This document shows positions 50,321 to 59,320 of a stretch of DNA of 64,000 nt, piece by piece; position 1 is the stretch's first letter; each line of letters opens with the position of its first letter. Source of the stretch: Candidatus Eiseniibacteriota bacterium (GTDB lineage: Bacteria; Joyebacterota; Joyebacteria; Joyebacterales; Joyebacteraceae); NCBI GenBank assembly GCA_030622115.1, contig JAUXGN010000006.1, positions 1-64,000 on the forward strand, read 5' to 3'. The translations under genes were made by a program, and so were the position numbers. The notes below the pieces were generated by a model, which did not search any database, had not been told where the DNA came from, and was given only the letters and a program-made list of their open reading frames with translations.

Positions 50321-51211
50321 TCAGAAGAGCGTCACGAGGGCGACGCCCACGAGAGCGCTCGCGACGGCCGCGAGTTTCTGCTTGGTCACGGGTTCTTTGA
50401 GGAAGACGGCGGCTATGGGAAGCACGAAGACGGCGCTCAAGTGGTTCAGAATGGCGGCGGTCGAGGCCTGGGTGAGCTTCATCCCTGCAAGCCACACGAG
50501 CATCGCGATGTAGGCTCCCATGACGGACGCGGGAATCGTAATCCGCCAGGAGCGCGATGGGCGGAGGGAGTTCCAGAGATAGCGGTGCTTCGGGGAAACG
50601 ATAGCGAGTAGAACGAGCGCGGCGACTCCACCGACGAGCCGAATCGTGGTTGCCCAGAGGATGGGGGAGCGGTCGAGGACCGGTTTCGTGAGCACGACTC
50701 CGAGCGCCATCAGGGCGAACGAGATCGTCGATACGATGATTCCCTTTCGCATGTCTGCCGGGGTGACTTCCCCGTTGGGGCTGCGAGTCGCCGACAGGAC
50801 GATGCCGAGGAGAATAAAGGCCGTTCCCGCGCAATCTCCGAATGACAGACGCTCACCGAGGAAGATGAATGACAGCGCTATGACAAACGGACTGTATGAG
50901 GAACTGACGATCTGAGAGCGGCCGGCTCCCAAGAGATTGAGTCCTTGGAGGAATAGCGTGTCGGCCACCGTGATTCCGATGACGCCCGCGGCGAGGAGCA
51001 TGCAGTAGTCGAGGAGAGGCACTGCTCTGACGAGTTCCTGCCTGAGGACGACCAGGGTCAGGAGAAGCAGCAGAGTGGCTACGATATTCTTGAAGAAGTT
51101 GAGTGCCAGAGGTCCGAGGCTGCGTGCGCTCAGTCGGAACAGCACCACTGAGCCGGCCCATATGACGGCTGCTGCTATGGACAGGAGTTCGCCCAGGTGT
51201 GATGTCTGCAA
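50321..51211 (-). CDS. EamA-family (DMT) transporter
   Basis: A 296-aa membrane protein with ten hydrophobic segments in two EamA repeats: LLSIAAAVIWAGSVVLFRL...NFFKNIVATLLLLLTLVVL and the second from about residue 150 (GIIVSTISFALMALGVVLTKPVL). It ends VASALVGVALVTLF. Substrate unknown. TTG 51211 was chosen because GGAGA lies nine bases upstream and longer in-frame starts add non-membrane sequence. It converges with arfB. Confidence 0.85.
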   Translation of the reverse strand: MQTSHLGELLSIAAAVIWAGSVVLFRLSARSLGPLALNFFKNIVATLLLLLTLVVLRQELVRAVPLLDYCMLLAAGVIGITVADTLFLQGLNLLGAGRSQIVSSSYSPFVIALSFIFLGERLSFGDCAGTAFILLGIVLSATRSPNGEVTPADMRKGIIVSTISFALMALGVVLTKPVLDRSPILWATTIRLVGGVAALVLLAIVSPKHRYLWNSLRPSRSWRITIPASVMGAYIAMLVWLAGMKLTQASTAAILNHLSAVFVLPIAAVFLKEPVTKQKLAAVASALVGVALVTLF

Positions 51212-51490
51212 GTCAGAGGTTCTCCGTCTGGGGCCGCATTGGTCCGAAAACGCCAAGAGCGAAGAATAGCACATTTGGGAGCCGTCCGAGCGATAAGACA
51301 TCGCTTGGGGGTCCGCTGCTGAACTCGCTCCGGCCATGGCGATGAATCTGAAGGAACTCATACGGACCATCCAAGAGCCCGCACGTCCCACCACACCCAT
51401 TGCTCCACCCCATTGCTCCACCGGATCAGGCATGATCCCCGCTCCGACAATCCAGCATTCCCGCATTACCTGATAGTGCAGAATACCCAC
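51212..51490. other. Non-coding spacer between divergent EamA and C25 protease genes
   Basis: About 280 bases with no supported gene. It contains a 13-bp unit (CCCATTGCTCCAC) repeated twice at 51396-51421. No RNA gene recognised. The promoter for the EamA gene probably lies here but no good box pair stands out. Confidence 0.5.
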
Positions 51491-51517
51491 TTGACAGAAT
51501 GGGGGGGGGCATATCGT
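51491..51517 (+). promoter_or_regulatory. Promoter with nine-G spacer tract (candidate phase-variable)
   Basis: Perfect -35 TTGACA (51491-51496), a run of nine Gs at 51501-51509, then a TATCGT -10 (51512-51517) with a 15-base spacer. Gain of two Gs would make the spacer 17. The leader to ATG 51612 would be about 90 bases. Confidence 0.45.
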
Positions 51518-51611
51518 ATGGTGAGTGCATCATGATCATATGCTTGGAGAAGCCGCTGTGGGCTCGATGTGGCTGAGCGAGTCGCGATGCTTGGCCGGGA
51601 GGAGGACTCCT

Positions 51612-54600
51612 ATGGTGCAAGACTGCTATCGTATGAGATGGGGAAGCCTTGCCGTGCTGGCCGCGGCGCTTCTTCTGGCGCCGGCAATGGCGGCAACCGG
51701 CTCGCCGCCTGAGGGATGGTATTCCCTGCTTCCAGGAGAGGATGAGCCGTTGGCTCCATCAGTTGTACTGGTCACAGAAGAAGCTGCGACGACAGTTGTG
51801 ATGATCGATATCCTAGGCATGTCGCTCGAGACCGTGAATGAGGAGGGAACAGACTACTCGCGTATCAGCATTCCTCGCTATGGGTGTTTGTCTGACTCAG
51901 GTCTCCCGGAACTTCCAGTGGTCCCGATCGTGGTGGCCATCCCGGAAAGCGATTCGATCATTGTAACACTTACCGTGCTCGACTCGGTCGAGATCACGGG
52001 CGTGATACCCTTGCCGGCTCCCGGCTACGAGATCGCCTACCTGGAAGGCGGTATTCCCTACCTGCGCAGTGTCTTCGTGGTGGATGAGAGCTTCTACGGT
52101 CGAGCCGAGGGCGGTCCATACTATCCTGGCTCCCCGGTGTACGGAGCGGGTCAGGGGCATCTGAGAGCGCAGGCGTTCAGTCGCGTGGAGATCAGGCCGT
52201 TCCAGTATGAGCCGGCATCACAGGTGCTCAAGGTTCTTACACGCATGCGGGTGACAATCGAGCACGCGCAATCGCGAGGACCTCGGGTCTGTGACGTGGG
52301 CCCGCTCACGGGAGTGGCCGCAGCCGCGCTGCTCGGGTACGACCGGGAGCCGATCCCTGGAGCGCGTGGAGGAGGGGGAAGGTCTGGAAACGTCACTTGG
52401 TGCGATGACGACAACGGGTGCATCGACGCGGCGGCAGACTACCTCATCATCTACGACGATGACGAAGCGATCTGCCCCACGTCAGCGGACACACTGACTC
52501 ACGACGGGAAGAAATGGCTCGGGCGTCTGGCCAACAAGCGTGCGATCTATGATGGTTTCAGTGTGGCCCTGCTTCCGGTCAGCGGGCTGCCAGCCCCCGG
52601 GGATCCGCTCGATGATCGCATCAAGGGGCTGATCACAGATCTCTACGAGAGCCAGACGGCTGCGAACATGGGGGATGGCCGGTTGGGGTTCGTACTGCTC
52701 GTTGGAGACGCGTACGACGACGACCAGAGCGCCGGCATTCCCATGCACAACATCCCGCACTTCTTTGGGCATGCTCACGGCGATCATGTTTCTACGGACC
52801 ACTGGTATGCGTGTGTTGTGGACACCGACGGTGTGGCTGATCTCACCATTGGGCGTCTGGCCCCTGGCGATGCAGATGAACTAGTGACCGACACCAGGAA
52901 GACGGTCCAGTACGAGCCGGTTGATCCGAGCGAATCCTGGCGCTCACGAGCGTATCTCTCGTGTGGGTTCGACTCGGACCAGATCGGCGAGCACTCCGGA
53001 GCTCTCACCGAGATAGACAGTCTGGCGGTCATCCTAGAACGTCACAACTACGTGGCAAGCGAGCAGTACTGCCATCTGTTCCCAATGCCGGAGTCGGCGC
53101 AGAGGAATGCAATGCGGCAGGCAAACGTCGACTCCTTCAATCTCGGACGCTTCCTCGTCGTCTTCCACGACCACGGTTGGGAAGTCGGTCATTGGACGTT
53201 TATGACGCAGGATACAGATAGCCTTCTGAACTACAACATGCCCTCCCTCGTTCTCTCTCAAGCGTGCGAGTCAGGGGCGGTTGACAACACGCTTGAGGAT
53301 GACGACTTCGACAATACCGACAGCTTGGCTGAGCGGCTGATGCACATCGACGGGACAGGTCAAACGGGTGCGATCGCTTTTCTGGGCGCAACCGAGAGCG
53401 CATACAACAAAAGCCTCGCCACATACGTAGTCCGGATGCTGCTCGATAGCAATCGCCCGATGCTAGGTCCGGCGGTAGATGCGGCGAAGGCGGCGCTCTT
53501 CGGGATACTCAGTTGGCGCAAGTACGGGCTCGTGGCGCATGAATTCACCCTCGTGGGTGATCCAGCCCTCGACCTGCTGCTGAGCCTCGATGATGGCTAC
53601 ACGGGCCTGCCTGATCTCGTGGTTCGCACGGATCACGTTGATGTACCACGGTCCGGCAGCTACCAGGATCCCATCGAGCTTCGTTGCGAAGTGACAAACG
53701 AGAGCGCGGTCGATATCCCGACCGGAGCACTGGTGGAGCTGGAGTTCTCGGTATTCGACGCAGAAGGGCAGCTGCACGCGGTGCTTCGCGATACGGTCGA
53801 CGGGTTGGGCAGCTGGTCGTCTTGGACGGCAACGGTCACGTGGGATGTGGGGAGCGAAGATGTTGGGAACTACGACGTTGCCGTCATGGTCGATCCCGAC
53901 ACCACGATCTCGGAGTTTCGGGAAGCCAACAACGCATCCACGCTTATGTCACCGCTGTCGGTGTCGTTCGAGAGGGATGGTTTCCCGAGGGCTCTGCCTG
54001 ACTTCCACCACGCTGCCGCTTTGCTGGTCGCCGAACTCGATCAGGAGAGCGAAGGAGATGAGATCCTGCTCTACCACCATACAGGCGGTTCGCACACGGT
54101 GGAGGCGCGCGACAGTGATGGGATCGCACTCTGGGATTTCCAGCATCCCGGGACAGGAACTGCGATCACACCGGCGGTCGCTGACATGGATGGTGATGGG
54201 ACGCAGGAAGTGGTCGTGCTGCTGCTTGGTAGTGCTGACACGATGACCGATACGTGCTTCGTTCTCGACGGTAGGGAATTCCCAGATCCCGAAGAAGGAC
54301 GCGTTCTCGCAACGGTCGGCGTCGGGACGGGATGTGGGAGTCCGATGCTCGGTGACATCGACCCCCTGGATGGACATCCCGAGATCCTGATCGCCGCAGA
54401 TAACGGCGAAGGCACGTGCCTCTCTGTTTGGGATGTGAGCAGCGATCCACCAGATCGCCGTTGGTGCTACCCTCTGGGCGATTTCCCAGAGAATGCGATG
54501 AGGCGCACCGCAACACTCGCGAACTTCACAGCAGCGGCTGGTGACGTTGTGATGTGGACTGCAAGCATGAACCCGGCACAAGTTATCTGCGTTGGTGCTG

Positions 54601-56696
54601 ACGGCGAAGAGAACTGGACCAGCGACATAACAGGCGGCTACTTCGATGATCCGGGCTATGGCTCCGCCGCTGCAGATCTCAATGGGGACGGGACGCTGGA
54701 CATCGCCTCGGTTACGCTTTCAGTGGCACGCCTTGTGGTCCACAGTGCTTCTGATGATGGGGACTTGCTCGGTCAATCCACTCCAGGTGAGATCGGAGCC
54801 GGCAGCAATGTGGCGATTGGCGATCTGGATGGCGATGGTGAGCTGGATGTCGTGGTTGCGGGACACAATCGCATCGATGTCTTCAACTACTCGTCTGGCG
54901 TCTTCTCGGCGCCGGAGTGGTCGAAGACATTGCCCGCATACATTGTGGAGGGGACGCAGCCCCTTATCGGCGACATCGACGGAGGATCAGACTCAGAGAT
55001 CGTGGTCGCCACGTCGGATGGAGGTGATCACCGTCTATGGATTCTCAAGGCTACAGCTGGTGCTGACACGCTTGAACTTATGACGGAGCCCATCTGGCTG
55101 CCCGGCAAGTATGCAACCGGAGCAATCTGCGATCTGAACGCAGACGGATACGCCGAGATCGTGTTCACAACGGACGACGGCACGCTTCACGATCTCGAGT
55201 ACTGGGATGAGAGCAGCGGTAGGTTCGACTGGCCCATGCACAGGCATGACCCGCAACGGACGGGAGTCCACAGCCATCCCATGGGTGGGCCGCTTGCAGA
55301 GAGTGCGACGTGGGTGGGTGAGATCAATGTGCACGGTGATGTGATAGTCGGGTCTGATGAGTCGCTCCGACTCCAACCGGGAACGGAGGTCCACTTCGCG
55401 CCGAGGTATGATTCAGAAGGGGGAGGAGCCGACCTCGGCCTGAGCGAGATCATTGTGGATGGGTACATTGAGGCGGTTGGTGGGGAGGGTAGCGCCGGGA
55501 TCACGCTCCTGTCGGATGGCAGCGCGGGATCGTGGTACGGACTGAGGTTGCGTTCGGGTAGCGCGTGTTCACTGAACCAGGTGACCTTCCTCGATGCCTA
55601 CAAATCCGTATGGGCGGTTGATGCGGACCCGGTCCGGCTTGAGCGATGCTTCTTCCTGGACCAGCAGATGTTCGGCGTGCAGCTTCTTGACTGTGAGGGA
55701 GAAGCGGTCATCCGGGATTGCGGTATCGTGGACTGCGACATCGGGATCCAGTGCGAGGGAACGCAAGCAGAGCTCCTTTCGAACTCGATCAGCGAGGCCC
55801 ACGGCTACGGTATCAAGCTCATCGCCGATGGGGGATCGATCGCGACAGGCAACTCCGTGGCGGTCCGGTACGAGCCCGGTGTCGGCCTCACCCAACCCGC
55901 GGGAGTGCACGTTGCTTCCGTTACAGCCACAGCGCCTGACCAGCTAGTCTTGGACGGCAACACGATTTCGATCGTTGATGACTGCGCTATCGGGATGTGG
56001 CTGTGCCAGACCACTAGCCAGCCCGTTATCGTAACCAGCAACATGCTGACTGCCTCCATCCAGGCCAGCAACACGGTCGGGATCAAGATCGCAAGGGCGT
56101 CGGTCGTGGCCCGTGAGAACGAACTCGATGGGTATAGGACGGCGTTCGATGTCGTCATGAAGTTCCCTCGCTTGGTTGATCTTGGGAATAACACTGGCTC
56201 GGACGGCCTCAACTGCACAGACGACCGGTGTGTCTACAATGTCCACGCAGTGGGTTGGGTGCAGCCGTCGCATGTCTACGCTCAGAACAACTGGTGGGGT
56301 ACGGCCGCGCCTTCTCCTACGAGGTTCTATGCTCACAACACCAACGTGCACTGGGAGCCGCACCTGACTGAGGACCCCCGGGAGGGTCGCGGAGGCGACC
56401 GAGAGTTGGAAGGGGTTCGCGAGGTCTACTTGAATCAGAACTCGCCCAATCCCTTCAATCCGACAACGACGATCGCGTTCGGGCTTCCGGAGGCTGGGCC
56501 CGTTACGCTTCGAGTCTACGATCTGGCAGGCAGACTGGTGCGAACTCTGCTGGCTGAGACCGCGGACGCGGGTGACCACCAGGTCGTTTGGGACGGAGCT
56601 GATGATCTCGGGCATCCGGCCGCATCCGGCGTCTATTTCTGCCGTCTCAAGGCAGGAAAGGTTCTCCTCCGGGCGAAACTCGTCCTTCTCAAGTAG
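51612..56696 (+). CDS. Gingipain-like C25 peptidase with FG-GAP, beta-helix and C-terminal sorting domain
   Basis: A 1694-aa exported multidomain protein. Signal peptide (GSLAVLAAALLLAPAMAA) and C25-type propeptide, then a caspase-fold peptidase with His521 in FHDHGWEVGHW and Cys552 in LVLSQACESGAVDN. A CARDB-like domain follows (about 660-780), then FG-GAP calcium-type repeats (about 850-1200: DMDGDGTQEV, DLNGDGTLDI, DLDGDGELDV), a right-handed beta-helix (about 1275-1590) and a C-terminal domain from about 1607 starting NQNSPNPFNPTTTIAFGLP and containing VYDLAGRLVRTL, the FlgD-like/type IX sorting type. ATG 51612 follows GGGAGGAGG by six bases. Likely surface-attached; substrates unknown. 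Confidence 0.9.
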   Translation: MVQDCYRMRWGSLAVLAAALLLAPAMAATGSPPEGWYSLLPGEDEPLAPSVVLVTEEAATTVVMIDILGMSLETVNEEGTDYSRISIPRYGCLSDSGLPELPVVPIVVAIPESDSIIVTLTVLDSVEITGVIPLPAPGYEIAYLEGGIPYLRSVFVVDESFYGRAEGGPYYPGSPVYGAGQGHLRAQAFSRVEIRPFQYEPASQVLKVLTRMRVTIEHAQSRGPRVCDVGPLTGVAAAALLGYDREPIPGARGGGGRSGNVTWCDDDNGCIDAAADYLIIYDDDEAICPTSADTLTHDGKKWLGRLANKRAIYDGFSVALLPVSGLPAPGDPLDDRIKGLITDLYESQTAANMGDGRLGFVLLVGDAYDDDQSAGIPMHNIPHFFGHAHGDHVSTDHWYACVVDTDGVADLTIGRLAPGDADELVTDTRKTVQYEPVDPSESWRSRAYLSCGFDSDQIGEHSGALTEIDSLAVILERHNYVASEQYCHLFPMPESAQRNAMRQANVDSFNLGRFLVVFHDHGWEVGHWTFMTQDTDSLLNYNMPSLVLSQACESGAVDNTLEDDDFDNTDSLAERLMHIDGTGQTGAIAFLGATESAYNKSLATYVVRMLLDSNRPMLGPAVDAAKAALFGILSWRKYGLVAHEFTLVGDPALDLLLSLDDGYTGLPDLVVRTDHVDVPRSGSYQDPIELRCEVTNESAVDIPTGALVELEFSVFDAEGQLHAVLRDTVDGLGSWSSWTATVTWDVGSEDVGNYDVAVMVDPDTTISEFREANNASTLMSPLSVSFERDGFPRALPDFHHAAALLVAELDQESEGDEILLYHHTGGSHTVEARDSDGIALWDFQHPGTGTAITPAVADMDGDGTQEVVVLLLGSADTMTDTCFVLDGREFPDPEEGRVLATVGVGTGCGSPMLGDIDPLDGHPEILIAADNGEGTCLSVWDVSSDPPDRRWCYPLGDFPENAMRRTATLANFTAAAGDVVMWTASMNPAQVICVGADGEENWTSDITGGYFDDPGYGSAAADLNGDGTLDIASVTLSVARLVVHSASDDGDLLGQSTPGEIGAGSNVAIGDLDGDGELDVVVAGHNRIDVFNYSSGVFSAPEWSKTLPAYIVEGTQPLIGDIDGGSDSEIVVATSDGGDHRLWILKATAGADTLELMTEPIWLPGKYATGAICDLNADGYAEIVFTTDDGTLHDLEYWDESSGRFDWPMHRHDPQRTGVHSHPMGGPLAESATWVGEINVHGDVIVGSDESLRLQPGTEVHFAPRYDSEGGGADLGLSEIIVDGYIEAVGGEGSAGITLLSDGSAGSWYGLRLRSGSACSLNQVTFLDAYKSVWAVDADPVRLERCFFLDQQMFGVQLLDCEGEAVIRDCGIVDCDIGIQCEGTQAELLSNSISEAHGYGIKLIADGGSIATGNSVAVRYEPGVGLTQPAGVHVASVTATAPDQLVLDGNTISIVDDCAIGMWLCQTTSQPVIVTSNMLTASIQASNTVGIKIARASVVARENELDGYRTAFDVVMKFPRLVDLGNNTGSDGLNCTDDRCVYNVHAVGWVQPSHVYAQNNWWGTAAPSPTRFYAHNTNVHWEPHLTEDPREGRGGDRELEGVREVYLNQNSPNPFNPTTTIAFGLPEAGPVTLRVYDLAGRLVRTLLAETADAGDHQVVWDGADDLGHPAASGVYFCRLKAGKVLLRAKLVLLK

Positions 56697-56731
56697 GCGC
56701 GTTCTTGTATTTGGCAAGCAGAGGAGGTATG

Positions 56732-57289
56732 ATGAAAACACGAGCAATACGATCCTGCAGGCTTCTTGCTGGTGCAGCTCTTGCCGTGCTCATGTTGGTT
56801 CCTTGCACGGTCGGTGCGATCTCTGCAACTGTCGAGCTGGTTGAGGCCGCGATTATCCATGACCCCGAGTGTGCGGGTCGAGCGAGGCTACTGCTGCGCT
56901 TCGAGATGCCAGACGAGCTTACATCCGGAGTGGTCGATATGGCCGTCGCCACTCTGGATATCCAGACGTCTCAGCAGGGCAACTCAGTCGTTCCTGCCGA
57001 GGCGCACGCGATTACGAGGTCGTGGGACTCGGAGACGGCCGCTTGGGATGAGGGGTGGGCAAGTGGGGATGGGAGCTGGAACGATGCCATGATGTGCTCC
57101 GGAGACGTGCGCTTCGGGCACAGTCCGGCGCTTGTGCTGGACGTGAGCGAACTCCTCGGTGAGCGTTCAAGGGCAAGGGCGATCGACTTCAGCATCGTGA
57201 TTCTTGGTGTCTGTGATGCATTCCTCATGCCTGCTGATGTGACGATTGCTGGTGGCCATGTCTCGTTGGACTACTCAATCGTCGAGTGA
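56732..57289 (+). CDS. Secreted protein with DNRLRE-like domain
   Basis: A 185-aa protein with a signal peptide (LLAGAALAVLMLVPCTVGA) and a single beta domain. The segment AHAITRSWDSETAAWDEGWASG resembles the W-x-E-x-T-x-W core of DNRLRE (disaggregatase-related) domains, and VDMAVATLDIQTSQQ fits its first strands. No sorting domain is seen at the C-terminus. ATG 56732 is four bases after GAGGAGG; ATG 56729 is too close. It lies in the secreted-protein island, 35 bases after the C25 gene. Confidence 0.65.
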   Translation: MKTRAIRSCRLLAGAALAVLMLVPCTVGAISATVELVEAAIIHDPECAGRARLLLRFEMPDELTSGVVDMAVATLDIQTSQQGNSVVPAEAHAITRSWDSETAAWDEGWASGDGSWNDAMMCSGDVRFGHSPALVLDVSELLGERSRARAIDFSIVILGVCDAFLMPADVTIAGGHVSLDYSIVE

Positions 57290-57335
57290 TTGAGGCGGTC
57301 GTGCCGTGCAACCGCGGTTCCTTCTGGGAGGTTCT

Positions 57336-58289
57336 ATGTCATTCCAAATGAGAGTCTTATGCGTGGTTGTGCTTGCGATCTTCGCCGCTGGGGCTGGTTC
57401 CGCCCAGGGTGTGTCGATCGGTTGGACCCTCATGCCTGAGTGGGCCCCGCCCATCGACGGCTCTTGGCCGGGCGGAGCCGATCTGGATGGTGATGGTGAC
57501 ATCGATCTCTTGGTGAGCCAGTCCTACAGTGGCCTGAGAAACGACGGTGGGTGTCTCGTGGGCCCATGGAGCAGCAACCCCGGCTGGTGCGATGGTCTCC
57601 CTGGATCCGGTGAGTGTACTGGTCCCGAGCTCGAACTTGCGGATCTCGATGGAGATGGGGATGCTGACCTTCTTGTCGGCTGTTTCTATGGGAGCATCCT
57701 GTTCTTCGAGAACACCGGTACAGAGGTGGAGCCGGAGTGGACCCGGAACGATGACTACTTCCATACCACCTTCTCGAATTTTCGAGCACCGGCGGCGGCC
57801 GATCTTGACGGGGACGGGGATCTCGACATCGTATCCGGAGTCTCCGCCGGAGCATCGCACCTCATCGTGTACTGGAATGAAGGAACGCCCGACAACCCCG
57901 TCTGGGTTGAGGACCGCGACTTCTTCTCATCGCTCACGCCGGTGGGGACCTCGGTCGAGCCGAACTTTGCGGACATCGACCAGGATGGTGATCTGGATCT
58001 GGTCGCGTTTCCCATTGGCCATGACAATGCGCCGCCCAACGTGTACGAGAACATCGGCAGCGCAATGAGCCCGATGTGGATGGAGAACCCGGGGCTCTTG
58101 TCAGGAGTCGATCCTGTGCACTCGTACTACGGTGCGGTTCTGCACGACCTGGACTGTGATGGCCGTCCGGATCTTCTGATGTTCGTGATCGACGAGGGTG
58201 CGTACGACGTACGGTGCTATCGGAACGATGGTCCTATGACCCCGGTCCAGCCGACGAGCTGGGGTGTGATTAAGGCGATGTACCGCTAG
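57336..58289 (+). CDS. Secreted FG-GAP/VCBS repeat protein with SWGVIKAMYR C-terminus
   Basis: A 317-aa exported protein: signal peptide (VLCVVVLAIFAAGAGSA), then repeated FG-GAP/VCBS units with Asp-rich calcium-binding-like loops (DLDGDGDIDLLVS, DLDGDGDADLLVG, DLDGDGDLDIVSG, DIDQDGDLDLVAF, DLDCDGRPDLLMF). Such repeats form beta-propellers. It ends PVQPTSWGVIKAMYR, matching the beta-helix protein at 12663-13772. ATG 57336 follows GGGAGG. It is probably co-transcribed with the two genes before it, and the terminator at 58357 closes the unit. Confidence 0.87.
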   Translation: MSFQMRVLCVVVLAIFAAGAGSAQGVSIGWTLMPEWAPPIDGSWPGGADLDGDGDIDLLVSQSYSGLRNDGGCLVGPWSSNPGWCDGLPGSGECTGPELELADLDGDGDADLLVGCFYGSILFFENTGTEVEPEWTRNDDYFHTTFSNFRAPAAADLDGDGDLDIVSGVSAGASHLIVYWNEGTPDNPVWVEDRDFFSSLTPVGTSVEPNFADIDQDGDLDLVAFPIGHDNAPPNVYENIGSAMSPMWMENPGLLSGVDPVHSYYGAVLHDLDCDGRPDLLMFVIDEGAYDVRCYRNDGPMTPVQPTSWGVIKAMYR

Positions 58290-58356
58290 CATGGGACAGC
58301 CGGTGTGTGCAGTCCGGCTTGATGTCTGGATTCGCGCTTCTGCATCTGCTTCCCCG

Positions 58357-58387
58357 GCCGTCGGGGGCTTCTGAGGCTCCCGACGGC
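58357..58387 (+). terminator. Terminator after the secreted-protein island
   Basis: Nine-bp stem GCCGTCGGG / CCCGACGGC with inner GGC pairing around TTCTGAG, followed by TTGGTTCTTC. It separates the FG-GAP gene from the ribosomal operon. Confidence 0.6.
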
Positions 58388-58487
58388 TTGGTTCTTCATC
58401 GACTGGCAGTCGGTCCAGGGGCCTTTCTTGCGCGGCTGGGTGGGTCAGCATGTACCCATGCGTTCCCTTAGGGGTATGACTTGTTGC

Positions 58488-58515
58488 TTGACATCTCAGC
58501 CTTCAACCGTATAGT
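58488..58515 (+). promoter_or_regulatory. Sigma-70 promoter of rplU-rpmA
   Basis: Perfect TTGACA (58488-58493), 16-base spacer, TATAGT (58510-58515). It gives a leader of about 50 bases before the L21 start. The next two bases allow a TAGTAT box with an 18-base spacer instead. Confidence 0.65.
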
Positions 58516-58574
58516 ATAAGGGTTTGTACAAATGAGCGTTGAAGCAGCCGGCAGATGAAGAAGCAGGAGGATGC

Positions 58575-58895
58575 GTGGACTACGCAATTGTCAGAACCGG
58601 AGGGATCCAGTTCAAAGTCTCCCAGGGGGACAAGATCCGCGTTCCCAGCCTCCACGGCGAGGTTGGCGAGAACGTCAAGATCGAAGATGTTCTGGCTCTC
58701 AGTATGAGCGGTGAACTGACCGTTGGTGCGCCTACGATCGACGGTGCGAGTGTGTCGGCCGAGATCGCCGGTCATGGTCGTGCCAAGAAGATCATCGTCT
58801 ACAAGAAGAAGCGCAGGAAGGGCTACCAGCGGAAGAACGGACATCGACAGGGCTACACGGAACTGAGTATCACCAGGATCGCGACCAAGAACTAG
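58575..58895 (+). CDS. rplU: 50S ribosomal protein L21
   Basis: 106 aa, beginning VDYAIVRTGGIQFKVSQGDKI (GTG start) with the C-terminal IIVYKKKRRKGYQRKNGHRQ typical of L21. GTG 58575 is four bases after AGGAGG; the longer frame from 58539 lacks a site. rpmA follows after 42 bases. Confidence 0.96.
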   Translation: MDYAIVRTGGIQFKVSQGDKIRVPSLHGEVGENVKIEDVLALSMSGELTVGAPTIDGASVSAEIAGHGRAKKIIVYKKKRRKGYQRKNGHRQGYTELSITRIATKN

Positions 58896-58937
58896 AGCAG
58901 GGCGGGCAAGCGTGCCCGGCGACGGAGGATTCCAGGA

Positions 58938-59186
58938 ATGGCACATAAGAAAGGCGTCGGGAGTTCGCGGAACGGCCGCGATTCCAACGCGAAGCGATTG
59001 GGAATCAAGCGCTCCGGTGGCCAGTTCGTGCGAGCCGGAACGATCATTCTCAAGCAGCGCGGAACGAAGTTTTATCCCGGCGAGAACGTTGGCAAGGGAG
59101 GGGACGACACACTGTTTGCTCTCACGGATGGTCTCGTCACGTTCCAGCGTTGGGGCAAGAACAGGAAGCGCGTGAGCGTGCAGTAG
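58938..59186 (+). CDS. rpmA: 50S ribosomal protein L27
   Basis: 82 aa, starting [20 protein letters not shown] and containing [24 protein letters not shown] split across its central region. It begins with a bare Met-Ala, so there is no cleaved N-terminal extension as in Firmicutes. Second gene of the rplU operon. Confidence 0.97.
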   Translation: MAHKKGVGSSRNGRDSNAKRLGIKRSGGQFVRAGTIILKQRGTKFYPGENVGKGGDDTLFALTDGLVTFQRWGKNRKRVSVQ

Positions 59187-59320
59187 TTCCGGAAGTGCTT
59201 AAGCAAGGTGGGCTTCCCGGTGCAACACGAAGATGCCGGCCGCGACGAGGGTGGGCAATCGGTGGAAGACGAGGACGGACGAGCGTCCAGCATTCGTTCG
59301 TGCAAGGTATGTAATTCCGA

